Positions 22,603-33,605 of a DNA stretch of 64,000 nt are shown one piece after another. Origin of the DNA: Erythrobacter sp. BLCC-B19 (GTDB lineage: Bacteria > Pseudomonadota > Alphaproteobacteria > Sphingomonadales > Sphingomonadaceae); the NCBI RefSeq assembly GCF_028621955.1, contig NZ_CP117516.1:2564001-2628000 (forward strand), given 5' to 3'. Position 1 is the stretch's first letter; each line of letters opens with the position of its first letter. The notes under the pieces are model-generated. The model had not been told where the DNA came from and searched no databases. It was given only the letters and a program-made list of their open reading frames with translations. Made by a program: the position numbers and the translations under genes.

Positions 22603-22786
22603 AGAATGGGGAGCCACCACCCCCGCGTCCAACCCCGCCCTGCCGGTGGCAAAAGCGAGCGCGCGCAGAGCGCTCTCGCTAGTGTAGAACAGCGGGCGGA
22701 GCCGGGCGCGCCGGTTCTCGGCAGGGTTGCAGACGGTGACCCGGAGAGACGGGAGGGCGTGCAAGATAAATTGTGGTGGAATGACG

Positions 22787-24502
22787 TTAATTCTGGCTGC
22801 GGATAAAATTGACGAGCGCGGTCACCCTCTGGTCAAGATCCAACACCGACCAGTCAACAGGATTCTTGGTTACCGCTTTCGCGATTGCAAGCTTATCAAA
22901 TCCATCTGCCTGCACTTTTCCATCTGTTTTACGATATTCAAGAGGTTTGCCGAATTTATGGCGAGCGCCCGATAATCGATCGCAATTTCGGTGTACTTCT
23001 TTAACTGCCATTTCACGAATGTCGTAGGAAACATAATTCTCGATCTCTCGACCATCTGTCACCCACGAGTAGCCTCCAATCCTGTTTACCTCTGACTCAA
23101 CTCGGGTCTTCGTGGTCCGAAGTGACTGTCCCGCTGCACCCAGGTCGCTGTCAATAAGAATGGCAACCGATCGGTTAATCGGTAAAAGTTGTATAAAGTC
23201 GTTAACTTGATCGTCATCGACCGTAAGGTGACTGAGAAGTCGCCCGCCATAAAACATTATACTGTATTCAATGCCTTCGCGAAGGGATGGATCTTTTTGT
23301 GTTATCCAATGTTTCAAGTATATGCGATCAGAGGGGCCTTCAACCCAGACAATGCAATTTGATTGCAAAAGGTCACTTGCACGATATCCAAGTTCACGAC
23401 AGGCTTGTCGTCTTTCCTGATTGGTAAGAAGGGGGTAAACCCTTGCTGACCCATCGATTGCTGAAACGCCAAAAACTTTCGCGTTCGGCGTATCAATTAT
23501 AACCGGAGAGTGAGTAGTTATAAAAAATTGTCCATCGACCTCGTTCGTTAAGAAGTGCATTAACTTCCTCTGAAACTCGGGATGCAAATGAGTCTCGGGT
23601 TCCTCCAAGAGAACGATTTTACCTTGGTTTAGGATGATCTCTGCGGCCAACATGAATAGCTCATGGACGCCCGAGCCGAGCGCTTCTAGGGGCCGCAAGA
23701 TGCCATTGGCCGAGACGTTTATCGTCGAGAGGTCGTGAGGGATCTCGATTTCGAGATCTGATATTTGGGTTATCTCGCGAATAAAATGCGTAAGTTTCGC
23801 GAATATTTTTTTCTGGTCTTGATTTTCATATGTTGGATTTGAGAATTTTATCAAATCGTTCGTGATATGATCTGACCCGGTTAAAGTTTCGTATTCTGAT
23901 GAGAACTCACGCAACTTAGTTTTTACCTGCCTGAAAGCAGGAACGTACTTTGTTTCAGATTGCAATTTGTAGTTTTCATATATTGCGGAAAATACTTCCG
24001 CCATTATGTCAGATAGACTTCCTCGATTTTTGTTAATGGAATGAGCGATCGCCTGAGCCTGATTCGCATCGATTTCCGATAAATCCTGATTGGGGACGAA
24101 TACCTTTCTCCCACTATCTGCGGACACAGTAAGAGAAATTCTTAGGTATTCTCCGCCAATACAGTTTGGCAAACTTCGAAAAAACGAAAGCATCTCATCC
24201 TTTTGGAATGGCCTTGAAAACGGAAATCGGTTAACGAGAAATCCTTCTTCCAATGGAACGAGAAGACTGAAATGGGTCGCTTCGCCGTCATATAGAAGTG
24301 GGCGATTTACCGCGCTGAGAGATGGCGGAGATCCTCTCTGCACGTTTAGCGTGGGCACCAGAAAATCTCTGACATACCGTAGGATGTTCGATTTTCCTGA
24401 ATTGTTGGCGCCAATGAAGACGTTAATTTTCCCGAGGGGCCCAACGAGGTCTGGTTCTGAGCCAAAGTTTCGGAACCGAGAGATATCAAAGCCGTAAAGC
24501 AT
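22787..24502 (-). CDS. OLD-like ATPase/TOPRIM nuclease, probable defence gene
   Basis: The 571-residue protein has an ABC-type ATPase domain: Walker A GANNSGKS (residues 31-38), a signature-like LGSGVHEL (275-282), Walker B VLLEEPETHLHPE (about 297-309) and switch histidine H331. A C-terminal TOPRIM domain follows, with VEGPSD (E388) and DSD (451-453). This is the arrangement of OLD family nucleases, several of which act in phage defence; the prototype is the phage P2 Old protein. The gene is visibly AT-rich compared with its neighbours and lies beside a repeat mosaic, suggesting horizontal gain. No partner gene such as a reverse transcriptase or GajB-like helicase is adjacent. Confidence 0.88.
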   Translation of the reverse strand: MLYGFDISRFRNFGSEPDLVGPLGKINVFIGANNSGKSNILRYVRDFLVPTLNVQRGSPPSLSAVNRPLLYDGEATHFSLLVPLEEGFLVNRFPFSRPFQKDEMLSFFRSLPNCIGGEYLRISLTVSADSGRKVFVPNQDLSEIDANQAQAIAHSINKNRGSLSDIMAEVFSAIYENYKLQSETKYVPAFRQVKTKLREFSSEYETLTGSDHITNDLIKFSNPTYENQDQKKIFAKLTHFIREITQISDLEIEIPHDLSTINVSANGILRPLEALGSGVHELFMLAAEIILNQGKIVLLEEPETHLHPEFQRKLMHFLTNEVDGQFFITTHSPVIIDTPNAKVFGVSAIDGSARVYPLLTNQERRQACRELGYRASDLLQSNCIVWVEGPSDRIYLKHWITQKDPSLREGIEYSIMFYGGRLLSHLTVDDDQVNDFIQLLPINRSVAILIDSDLGAAGQSLRTTKTRVESEVNRIGGYSWVTDGREIENYVSYDIREMAVKEVHRNCDRLSGARHKFGKPLEYRKTDGKVQADGFDKLAIAKAVTKNPVDWSVLDLDQRVTALVNFIRSQN

Positions 24503-24563
24503 GCTTGCAGAATTGCTCTTTCTGGCCGTTCCCGCAACTGTCGTGCCCTAATTGCCCACACCC

Positions 24564-24592
24564 TTGACCCCCCGCCCAAACCCGCCTAAGGG
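24564..24592 (+). promoter_or_regulatory. candidate str operon promoter
   Basis: TTGACC (24564-24569), a 17-base spacer and TAAGGG (24587-24592) form a good sigma70-type promoter upstream of rpsL. The predicted leader is unusually long because of an inserted palindrome. Confidence 0.55.
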
Positions 24593-24730
24593 CGCGCATC
24601 CTTTCGGGGGTCTCCCTCGGAAAGCGAGCTGAACATTGGCGGCCTCGTCTCTCTCCAGCAGAGGGGCAGCCGTCAAAGTAACCCGGTGGCCGAAGGGCCT
24701 GACCATGTGGGTGGAGCGTTTCGGCTTGGA

Positions 24731-24810
24731 CGTCATGCCGGCTTCGGCCGGTTCTTTCCCGCTGGCAATGTGCTGGCGGCGAGCGGTCCCGGATCAAGTC
24801 CGGGATGACG
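24731..24810. repeat. palindromic repeat, family B, in the rpsL leader
   Basis: CGTCATGCCGGCTTCGGCCGG (24731-24751) is followed, after a 35-base spacer, by TCCCGGATCAAGTCCGGGATGACG (24787-24810). The ends, CGTCAT and ATGACG, are inverted. The CCCGGATCAAGTCCGGG core recurs inside the unit at 8656-8675 and, inverted, near 22410. Confidence 0.75.
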
Positions 24811-24884
24811 GCTGAGGCCAACGCACTCTCTCCCCCATCGTCCGGCACCCGTGCTCACCATCAACCTGGTGAAGTGAGAACTTA

Positions 24885-25256
24885 ATGCCGACGATCAACC
24901 AGCTGGTCCGCAAGGGCCGCGTTCCGCAGAAGGCCAAGAGCAAGGTCCCTGCGATGGAACAGAACCCGCAGAAGCGCGGTGTCTGCACCCGCGTCTACAC
25001 GACGACCCCGAAGAAGCCGAACTCGGCGCTGCGCAAGGTGGCCAAGGTCCGCCTCACCAACCAGCGCGAAGTCATCAGCTACATCCCGGGCGAAGGCCAC
25101 AACCTGCAGGAGCACTCCGTTGTGCTGATCCGCGGCGGGCGTGTGCGCGACCTTCCGGGCGTGCGCTATCACGTGCTGCGCGGCGTCCTCGACACGCAGG
25201 GCGTGAAGGACCGCAAGCAGTCGCGCTCGAAGTACGGCGCCAAGCGGCCCAAGTAA
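24885..25256 (+). CDS. rpsL: 30S ribosomal protein S12
   Basis: The 123-residue product starts [12 protein letters not shown] and has [12 protein letters not shown] with the usual lysine at residue 43. At the second streptomycin-relevant position the sequence is GGRVRDLPG, with arginine at residue 88 where E. coli and Mycobacterium have lysine. S12 sits at the decoding centre of the 30S subunit and controls accuracy. It heads the rpsL-rpsG-fusA-tuf operon and lies about 290 bases downstream of its candidate promoter. Confidence 0.98.
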   Translation: MPTINQLVRKGRVPQKAKSKVPAMEQNPQKRGVCTRVYTTTPKKPNSALRKVAKVRLTNQREVISYIPGEGHNLQEHSVVLIRGGRVRDLPGVRYHVLRGVLDTQGVKDRKQSRSKYGAKRPK

Positions 25257-25364
25257 GGTTCAGGCGCGGGTTCGGCACGTTCCCCCACCCGGCTACCCTA
25301 ACGAGGTAGGCATTTGGGTGGCCGGCCAAAGGGCCGGAGAACGGAGCGGGCCGGAGCCGCAGGG

Positions 25365-25382
25365 CGCTCACGGAGGTGAGCG
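25365..25382 (+). promoter_or_regulatory. hairpin before rpsG, candidate S7 autoregulatory site
   Basis: CGCTCAC-ggag-GTGAGCG forms a stem whose loop carries a Shine-Dalgarno-like GGAG, 24 bases before the rpsG start. The rpsL-rpsG gap is 150 bases and rich in hairpins. In E. coli S7 represses its own synthesis by binding the equivalent intercistronic region; the same is inferred here. Confidence 0.4.
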
Positions 25383-25406
25383 ACCACTCCGAAGGAGTTT
25401 TCAGAT

Positions 25407-25877
25407 ATGTCACGTCGTCGTCGTCCCGAAAAGCGGGTCATCCTGCCCGATCCCCAGTACGGGGATCAGATCCTGTCGAAGTTCATGAACAACCTCATGC
25501 TCGACGGTAAGAAGGCTGTTGCCGAAAAGATCGTCTATGGCGCGCTCGCCACGGTCGAAGCCAAGGCCAAGGCCGATCCCATCCAGCTGTTCCACGATGC
25601 GCTGAACAACGTGAAGCCGCAGGTCGAAGTGCGCAGCCGCCGTGTCGGTGGTGCGACCTATCAGGTGCCGGTCGAGGTTCGCCCCGAGCGTGCCCAGGCG
25701 CTCGCGATCCGCTGGCTGATCAATGCCGCGCGCGGTCGTCCGGAAACCACCATGGCCGCGCGTCTGTCGGGCGAGCTGCTCGATGCGGCGAACAACCGCG
25801 GCAACGCGGTGAAGAAGCGCGAAGACACGCACCGCATGGCGGATGCGAACCGCGCGTTCTCGCACTACCGCTGGTAA
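25407..25877 (+). CDS. rpsG: 30S ribosomal protein S7
   Basis: A 156-residue product of normal length, starting [20 protein letters not shown], with [20 protein letters not shown] and the helical C-terminus [18 protein letters not shown]7 nucleates assembly of the 30S head and contacts E-site tRNA. The ATG is preceded by AAGGAG at 25391-25396. It is separated from rpsL by 150 bases of hairpin-rich sequence and from fusA by about 110 bases, so translation is not coupled by overlap. Confidence 0.98.
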   Translation: MSRRRRPEKRVILPDPQYGDQILSKFMNNLMLDGKKAVAEKIVYGALATVEAKAKADPIQLFHDALNNVKPQVEVRSRRVGGATYQVPVEVRPERAQALAIRWLINAARGRPETTMAARLSGELLDAANNRGNAVKKREDTHRMADANRAFSHYRW

Positions 25878-25988
25878 ACCCTCGCGGATTGTGGGCAGCC
25901 GGGGGACGGGGTCTTCCGGCTGTCACAATCTTCCCTATATGGGGCCGTGCCGCACCCCGGCGGCCCTCTCATACCTAAGGAACCTGAT

Positions 25989-28121
<2,133 letters not shown>

Positions 28122-28216
28122 GCTGCCTCGGCAGTCTAGGGGCGGCGCCTGATTCTGCGGGTGCCGCCACTCTCCCGCGAACACACAGTTTTCATCCAAG
28201 AAGGTACACCAGAGAA

Positions 28217-29407
28217 ATGGCCAAGGAAAAGTTCCAGCGGAATAAGCCGCACTGCAACATCGGCACCATCGGTCACGTTGACCATGGCAAGACCACCCTG
28301 ACCGCCGCGATCACCAAGGTGATGGCTGAAACCTACGGCGGCAGCGCCGTGGACTTCGCCAACATCGACAAGGCTCCGGAAGAGCGCGAGCGCGGCATCA
28401 CCATCTCGACCGCGCACGTCGAGTACGAATCGGCTGCCCGTCACTACGCGCACGTCGACTGCCCGGGTCACGCTGACTACGTGAAGAACATGATCACCGG
28501 TGCCGCCCAGATGGACGGCGCGATCCTGGTCGTGAACGCCGCTGACGGCCCGATGCCCCAGACCCGTGAGCACATCCTGCTCGCCCGTCAGGTCGGCGTG
28601 CCGGCGCTGGTCGTGTACATGAACAAGGTCGACCAGGTTGACGACGAGGAAATCCTCGAGCTCGTCGAACTGGAAGTGCGCGAGCTGCTGAGCTCGTACG
28701 ACTTCGACGGCGACAACATTCCGATCGTCAAGGGTTCGGCTCTGGCCGCTCTCGAAGGCCGTGATGACAACATCGGCAAGGACTCGGTCATCGCCCTGAT
28801 CGAAGCCGTCGACAGCTACATCCCGCAGCCCGACCGTCCGGTCGACAAGAGCTTCCTGATGCCGATCGAAGACGTGTTCTCGATCTCGGGTCGCGGCACC
28901 GTGGTGACCGGCCGTATCGAAACCGGCATCGTGAACGTCGGCGACGAAGTCGAAATCGTCGGCATCAAGGACACCCGCAAGACCACCGTCACCGGCGTGG
29001 AAATGTTCCGCAAGCTGCTCGATCGCGGTGAAGCTGGCGACAACGTCGGCGCCCTGATCCGCGGCGTGGCCCGTGAAGAAGTCGAGCGCGGCCAGGTTCT
29101 CGCCAAGCCGGGCACCGTGACCCCGCACACCGAGTTCTCGGCCGAGGTCTACGTGCTGTCGAAGGACGAAGGTGGCCGTCACACGCCGTTCTTCGCCAAC
29201 TACCGCCCGCAGTTCTACTTCCGCACCACCGACGTGACCGGCGAAGTGATCCTTCCCGAAGGCACCGAAATGGTGATGCCGGGCGACAACGTGACCATCG
29301 GCGTCAAGCTGATCGCGCCGATCGCCATGGACGAAGGTCTGCGCTTCGCGATCCGCGAAGGTGGCCGCACCGTGGGTTCGGGCGTCGTCGCCAAGATCAC
29401 CAAGTAA
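28217..29407 (+). CDS. tuf: elongation factor Tu
   Basis: A 396-residue GTPase starting [20 protein letters not shown], with P-loop GHVDHGKT (residues 19-26), [20 protein letters not shown] and three complete domains ending [14 protein letters not shown]-Tu delivers aminoacyl-tRNA to the ribosome. Domain 2-3 residues where kirromycin-resistance changes occur look ordinary. A strong terminator follows 38 bases after the stop, so the str transcript probably ends here and the S10 operon starts anew. Whether a second tuf exists elsewhere cannot be told. Confidence 0.98.
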   Translation: MAKEKFQRNKPHCNIGTIGHVDHGKTTLTAAITKVMAETYGGSAVDFANIDKAPEERERGITISTAHVEYESAARHYAHVDCPGHADYVKNMITGAAQMDGAILVVNAADGPMPQTREHILLARQVGVPALVVYMNKVDQVDDEEILELVELEVRELLSSYDFDGDNIPIVKGSALAALEGRDDNIGKDSVIALIEAVDSYIPQPDRPVDKSFLMPIEDVFSISGRGTVVTGRIETGIVNVGDEVEIVGIKDTRKTTVTGVEMFRKLLDRGEAGDNVGALIRGVAREEVERGQVLAKPGTVTPHTEFSAEVYVLSKDEGGRHTPFFANYRPQFYFRTTDVTGEVILPEGTEMVMPGDNVTIGVKLIAPIAMDEGLRFAIREGGRTVGSGVVAKITK

Positions 29408-29444
29408 GGTGTTGCTCCGCTAAGGGGCGAAACTGAACATGAAG

Positions 29445-29480
29445 AGGCCCGGCGCTCTCACGAGCTGCCGGGCCTTTTTG
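29445..29480 (+). terminator. terminator of the str operon
   Basis: AGGCCCGGC (29445-29453) pairs perfectly with GCCGGGCCT (29467-29475) and is followed by TTTTTG. It is placed just after tuf. Confidence 0.85.
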
Positions 29481-29496
29481 TGTGGGAGTGCGGTCA

Positions 29497-29565
29497 GGAA
29501 AAGTGGGAACCACTTTTCCGGTTCGACCGCGCGACCAAAAAGGGCAGGGCAGGGCGCCTTTTTGG
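29497..29565. repeat. two adjacent palindromes (GGAAAAGTGG and CCAAAAAGG types)
   Basis: GGAAAAGTGG-gaa-CCACTTTTCC (29497-29519) and CCAAAAAGG...CCTTTTTGG (29535-29565) lie together between the tuf terminator and the rpsJ promoter. They look like another intergenic repeat type. Confidence 0.6.
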
Positions 29566-29615
29566 CCCGAAATTGCAGTCGTTTCACGGTCATGTAATTT
29601 TCGGTCGGAACGCCC

Positions 29616-29644
29616 TTGCCAGAATCCAACTCGCCCCGTATAGG
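29616..29644 (+). promoter_or_regulatory. candidate S10 operon promoter
   Basis: TTGCCA (29616-29621), a 17-base spacer and TATAGG (29639-29644). The start of transcription would be near 29651, giving a 5' leader of about 147 bases before rpsJ. Confidence 0.6.
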
Positions 29645-29694
29645 CGCGCATCCCTGACGGAGATTCGTCTCTCGACGGCACGAGTTTTGAGGAA

Positions 29695-29743
29695 GGCCGC
29701 CCGCTCACGGGAAACCGAAGCAAGCGGGGCGGTCTTTGTTTTT
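29695..29743 (+). terminator. leader terminator (possible attenuator) before rpsJ
   Basis: GGCCGCCCGCT (29695-29705) pairs, with a small bulge, with AAGCGGGGCGGTC (29722-29734) and is followed by TTTGTTTTT. It lies inside the predicted S10 leader, between promoter and first gene, where readthrough would be needed for expression. Confidence 0.55.
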
Positions 29744-29797
29744 GGGAAATGCCGGGCAACCGGTTGCTCCTTGGCTCTTTCGCATCGGTAGTAGGAC

Positions 29798-30109
<312 letters not shown>

Positions 30110-30386
30110 GGCTAGCCGAAATGCCCCTCGCTTCGGCAAGGGGCCTCTATCGTTGGGGCCATAAGCGCCCCGCCTGACGATAGGGTGGATACCGCCGGAG
30201 AAACTCTCCGGGCTGCGTCCCCCGTCTCGCTTCCAGCGGCCACCCGGCCAGCGGAGGCACTCAGCCCGGACGGGGCGATGCATCAAATTATGGGCTGAAC
30301 GGGGCCGCAGGCGCATTTGTGTCTGCGGTCTCACACGCACCTGGCGGATGGTCTGTCAGGTGCCTCTGTTGAGGAGTGAACTGACG
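30110..30386 (+). promoter_or_regulatory. 277-base structured gap between rpsJ and rplC
   Basis: It contains at least three clear hairpins: GCCCCT/AGGGGC (30123-30144), CCGCAG/CTGCGG (30305-30328) and GCACCTG/CAGGTGC (30337-30363). The last lies just before the GAGGAG ribosome site of rplC. None has a T run, so they are more likely regulatory or processing structures than terminators. No gene is seen. Confidence 0.45.
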
Positions 30387-31154
30387 ATGCGCACCGGCGT
30401 TATCGCAAAGAAAGTCGGGATGACCCGCCTCTTCCAGGAGGACGGACGGCACGTGCCTGTGACCGTTCTGTCGCTGGAAGATTGCCAGGTGGTCTCGCAT
30501 CGCACCGAAGACCGCGACGGCTATTACGCCGTCCAGCTCGGCGCGGGCGAAGCCAAGCAGAAGAACGTTGCCAAGCCGCAGCGTGAACATTTCGCCAAGG
30601 CCGATGTCGGCCTGAAGAAGAAGGTCGCGGAATTCCGCGTGGACAGCGAAGATGCGCTCGTCCCCGTCGGTGCCACGATCAGCGCCGAACATTTCGTCGC
30701 GGGCCAGATGGTCGACATCACCGGCCACACGCAGGGCAAGGGCTTTGCGGGCGCGATGAAGCGCTGGGGCTTCGGCGGTATGCGCGCCACCCACGGCGTT
30801 TCGATCTCGCACCGTGCCCATGGTTCGACCGGTAACCGTCAGGATCCGGGCCGCGTGTTCAAGGGCAAGAAGATGGCCGGCCACATGGGCGACCGTCAGC
30901 GCACCCAGCAGAACCTCGAAATCGTCCGCACCGACGCCGAGCGCGGTCTGCTGTTCGTCAAGGGCTCGGTCCCGGGCGCGAAGAACGGCTGGCTGCTCGT
31001 GCGCGACGCGGTGAAGCTCAAGGCTCCGGCTGATCTGCCGTTCCCGGGTGCTGTGCTCGACAAGAACAAGGCTCCCGTCGCTGACGAGACCCCCGTGGCT
31101 GTCGAGGCTGTCGAAATCGACACCGCGGCCACCGAAGAAAACAAGGAAGGCTGA
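30387..31154 (+). CDS. rplC: 50S ribosomal protein L3
   Basis: The start [16 protein letters not shown] at 30387, with a GAGGAG ribosome site, gives 255 residues. The internal loop segment [19 protein letters not shown] and [20 protein letters not shown] is the conserved L3 extension reaching the peptidyl transferase centre. The C-terminal 40 residues are an Ala/Glu/Val-rich tail ([20 protein letters not shown]) beyond the E. coli protein. An earlier in-frame start (30348) would add unrelated residues. rplD follows after three bases. Confidence 0.97.
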   Translation: MRTGVIAKKVGMTRLFQEDGRHVPVTVLSLEDCQVVSHRTEDRDGYYAVQLGAGEAKQKNVAKPQREHFAKADVGLKKKVAEFRVDSEDALVPVGATISAEHFVAGQMVDITGHTQGKGFAGAMKRWGFGGMRATHGVSISHRAHGSTGNRQDPGRVFKGKKMAGHMGDRQRTQQNLEIVRTDAERGLLFVKGSVPGAKNGWLLVRDAVKLKAPADLPFPGAVLDKNKAPVADETPVAVEAVEIDTAATEENKEG

Positions 31155-31157
31155 GCC

Positions 31158-31784
31158 ATGAAGATCAAGGTTCAGAACATCGCAGGCGGCAAGGCCTCGG
31201 GCGACATCGAACTGTCGGATGACGTGTTCGGCATCGAGCCGCGCGCCGACATCCTGCACCGCGTCGTGACCTGGCAGCTCGAAAACCGCCGCGGCACCGC
31301 CCGCCCGACGCGCGAGCGTTCGGACGTGGCCCGCACCGGCAAGAAGTTCGGCAAGCAGAAGGGCGGCGGCACCGCCCGTCACGGCGACCGCGCGGCTCCG
31401 ATCTTCATCGGCGGCGGTAAGGCCCACGGCGCCCGCAAGCGTGACTTCGAGCAGTCGCTCAACAAGAAGGTCCGTGCGCTGGGTCTCAAGATGGCGCTCT
31501 CGACCAAGGCCAAGAACGGCCTCGTCGTGGTCGACAGCCTCGAACTCGCCGACGCCAAGACCAAGGCGCTCAAGGGTCACCTCACCAAGGCCGGCCTGAC
31601 CGGCAAGGTGCTGGTGATCGACGGCGAGCAGGTCGATGCGGGCTTCAAGAAGGCCGCCGGCAACCTGCCGGGCATCAACGTGCTCCCCGCGATCGGTGCC
31701 AATGTCTACGACATCCTCAACCACGACACCCTGGTGCTGACCAAGGCTGCGGTTGAAAAGCTGGAGGCGCGTTTCAATGGCTAA
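31158..31784 (+). CDS. rplD: 50S ribosomal protein L4
   Basis: A 208-residue product starting [20 protein letters not shown], with the extended loop [17 protein letters not shown] region ([20 protein letters not shown]) that lines the exit tunnel. L4 controls the S10 operon in E. coli by acting on its leader; whether it acts on the rpsJ leader here is unknown. Its 3' end overlaps rplW by eight bases, implying coupled translation. Confidence 0.97.
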   Translation: MKIKVQNIAGGKASGDIELSDDVFGIEPRADILHRVVTWQLENRRGTARPTRERSDVARTGKKFGKQKGGGTARHGDRAAPIFIGGGKAHGARKRDFEQSLNKKVRALGLKMALSTKAKNGLVVVDSLELADAKTKALKGHLTKAGLTGKVLVIDGEQVDAGFKKAAGNLPGINVLPAIGANVYDILNHDTLVLTKAAVEKLEARFNG

Positions 31785-32085
31785 GAAGCAGACCGTCGAC
31801 GCGCGTCACTACGATGTGATCATCGCGCCGCACATCACCGAAAAGTCGACCCTCGCGTCGGAAAACAACGCCGTGGTCTTCAAGGTCGCCAAGGACGCGA
31901 CCAAGCCGCAGATCAAGGAAGCGATCGAGGCGATCTACGACAAGAAGGTCGTCGCCGTGAACACCCTGGTCCAGAAGGGCAAGACCAAGCGCTGGAAGGG
32001 CAAGGCCTACCAGCGTTCCGACGTGAAGAAGGCCATTGTCACCCTCGCCGAGGGTGAAATGATCGACATCACCAGCGGTATCTGA
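31777..32085 (+). CDS. rplW: 50S ribosomal protein L23
   Basis: A 102-residue product starting [20 protein letters not shown], with [20 protein letters not shown] and the C-terminal MIDITSGI. L23 lies at the tunnel exit and is the docking site for trigger factor and SRP. The ATG at 31777 lies within the last codons of rplD (AATGGCTAA). The length is normal for the family. Confidence 0.97.
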   Translation: MAKKQTVDARHYDVIIAPHITEKSTLASENNAVVFKVAKDATKPQIKEAIEAIYDKKVVAVNTLVQKGKTKRWKGKAYQRSDVKKAIVTLAEGEMIDITSGI

Positions 32086-32108
32086 GGCCAAGGGACAGGA
32101 AACGAACA

Positions 32109-32945
32109 ATGGCACTCAAGAACTACAAGCCGACCAGTCCCGCCCGTCGCGGCCTGATTCTGGTCGACAAGTCGGCGCTGTACAAGGGCAAGCCCGTCAA
32201 GGCTCTGACCGAAGGTAAGCGCAAGACCGGTGGCCGCAACAACAAGGGTCACGTCACCTCGCGCGGGATCGCCGGGGGCCACAAGCAGAAGTACCGCTTC
32301 ATCGACTTCAAGCGTCGCAAGTGGGACATGCCGGCCACCGTCGAGCGTCTGGAATATGACCCCAACCGCACCGCCTTCATCGCGCTGGTGAAGTACGAAG
32401 ACGGTGAGCAGGCCTACATCCTCGCGCCGCAGCGTCTTGCTGTCGGTGACCAGGTTGTGGCCGGCGAAAAGGTCGACACCAAGCCGGGCAACGCGATGCT
32501 GCTGGGTCAGATGCCGGTCGGCACGATCTGCCACAACGTCGAGATGAAGCCGGGCAAGGGTGGCCAGATCGCCCGTTCGGCCGGCACCTATGTGCAGGTC
32601 GTCGGCCGTGACCGCGCTTTCGTGATCGTCCGCCTCAACTCGGGCGAACAGCGTTACCTGCGCGCCGATTGCATGGGCACGGTGGGTGCGGTGTCGAACC
32701 CCGACAACGCCAACCAGAACTTTGCCAAGGCCGGCCGCTCGCGCTGGATGGGCAAGCGTCCGCTGACTCGCGGCGTTGCGAAGAACCCGGTCGACCACCC
32801 GCACGGTGGTGGTGAAGGCCGGACCTCCGGTGGTCGCCATCCGGTGACCCCGTGGGGCAAGCCGACCAAGGGTGCCCGCACGCGCCACAACAAGCAGACG
32901 GACAAGATGATCATCCGTTCGCGTCACGCGAAGAAGAAGAGGTAA
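32109..32945 (+). CDS. rplB: 50S ribosomal protein L2
   Basis: A 278-residue product starting [20 protein letters not shown], with [19 protein letters not shown] and the conserved [20 protein letters not shown] loop containing the histidine important for peptidyl transfer. C-terminal basic residues (SRHAKKKR) are typical. L2 bridges the subunits near the peptidyl transferase centre. AGGAAA precedes the ATG, and rpsS follows after six bases. Confidence 0.98.
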   Translation: MALKNYKPTSPARRGLILVDKSALYKGKPVKALTEGKRKTGGRNNKGHVTSRGIAGGHKQKYRFIDFKRRKWDMPATVERLEYDPNRTAFIALVKYEDGEQAYILAPQRLAVGDQVVAGEKVDTKPGNAMLLGQMPVGTICHNVEMKPGKGGQIARSAGTYVQVVGRDRAFVIVRLNSGEQRYLRADCMGTVGAVSNPDNANQNFAKAGRSRWMGKRPLTRGVAKNPVDHPHGGGEGRTSGGRHPVTPWGKPTKGARTRHNKQTDKMIIRSRHAKKKR

Positions 32946-32951
32946 GAGACG

Positions 32952-33227
32952 ATGGCACGTTCCGTCTGGAAAGGTCCGTTTGTCGAGCTGAGCCTGCTCA
33001 AGAAGGCAGAAACGGCGCAGGAAACCACGAATGCCAAGCCGATCAAGACCTGGTCGCGGCGTTCGACGATCCTGCCGCAGTTCGTCGGGCTCACCTTCAA
33101 TGTCTACAACGGGCACAAGTTCATTCCCGTTTCGGTTTCGGAAGAAATGGTCGGCCACAAGCTTGGTGAATTTGCGCCCACGCGCACCTTCCCCGGTCAC
33201 GCTGCCGACAAGAAGGGCAAGCGCTAA
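32952..33227 (+). CDS. rpsS: 30S ribosomal protein S19
   Basis: A 91-residue product, [19 protein letters not shown] onwards, with the [20 protein letters not shown] core and [19 protein letters not shown] near the end, where S19 contacts S13 and the A-site finger. Length is normal. Its stop codon shares one base with the rplV start (TAATG), so the two are translationally coupled. Confidence 0.97.
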   Translation: MARSVWKGPFVELSLLKKAETAQETTNAKPIKTWSRRSTILPQFVGLTFNVYNGHKFIPVSVSEEMVGHKLGEFAPTRTFPGHAADKKGKR

Positions 33228-33604
33228 TGGGCAAGGCTAAGGCACCCCGCCGCGTGGGCGACAACGAGGCGCTGGCCGTCGGCACCACGATCCGTGGTTC
33301 GGCGCAGAAGCTCAACCTCGTTGCGGCCCTGATCCGTGGCAAGAAGGCCGAAGAGGCGATGAACATCCTCGCCTTTTCGAAGCGGGCGATGGCGCGCGAT
33401 GCGAGCAAGGTGCTCGCTTCGGCGATCGCCAACGCTGAAAACAACCACAACCTCGATGTCGACGCGCTGATCGTCGCTGAAGCGAGCGTGGGCAAGTCGG
33501 TGACGATGAAGCGCTTCCACACCCGTGGTCGCGGCAAGTCGACCCGGATCCTCAAGCCGTTCTCGCGTCTGCGGATCGTCGTTCGCGAAGCAGAGGAGGC
33601 CTAA
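33227..33604 (+). CDS. rplV: 50S ribosomal protein L22
   Basis: A 125-residue product with [40 protein letters not shown] and the beta-hairpin [20 protein letters not shown] that reaches into the exit tunnel, where erythromycin-resistance changes occur in other bacteria. The N-terminus has about a dozen extra residues compared with E. coli. rpsC starts two bases after its stop. Confidence 0.97.
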   Translation: MGKAKAPRRVGDNEALAVGTTIRGSAQKLNLVAALIRGKKAEEAMNILAFSKRAMARDASKVLASAIANAENNHNLDVDALIVAEASVGKSVTMKRFHTRGRGKSTRILKPFSRLRIVVREAEEA

Positions 33605-33605
33605 G

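Larger units (their letters stand above)
22022..22786. other. 765-bp repeat-rich intergenic mosaic
   Basis: No gene is supported here. It holds three CCCTCCCG-type hairpins (22070-22095, 22161-22180, 22200-22221), repeat module M4 (22265-22368), a CCCCGGACTTGATCCGGGG hairpin (about 22410-22428) and a family A palindrome (22500-22602). GGAGCCAC...GCGTCCAACCCC motifs recur near 22373 and 22609. Open frames across it are made of repeat sequence and were discarded. It separates ordinary chromosome from the AT-rich OLD-like gene. Confidence 0.75.
24503..24884. other. 382-bp regulatory region before the str operon
   Basis: It contains the rpsL promoter at 24564-24592, a leader of nearly 300 bases, and a palindromic repeat within that leader (24731-24810). 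No coding gene is seen. Confidence 0.7.
29408..29797. other. 390-bp region between the str and S10 operons
   Basis: No gene is seen. In order it holds the tuf terminator (29445-29480), a pair of palindromes at 29497-29565, the rpsJ promoter (29616-29644) and a leader terminator or attenuator (29695-29743) before the rpsJ start. Confidence 0.75.

Noticed and set aside
22243-22764. A possible coding gene across the repeat mosaic (minus strand, 173 codons).
   Set aside because: The frame is made of repeat-family sequence, has no ribosome site, and resembles repeat-derived spurious proteins.
22022-22786. A CRISPR array.
   Set aside because: The repeats are of different kinds, irregularly spaced and nested, with no uniform repeat-spacer pattern or cas genes.
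22700-24560. An integrated mobile island with attachment sites around the OLD-like gene.
   Set aside because: No integrase, tRNA or convincing direct repeats were found at the edges.
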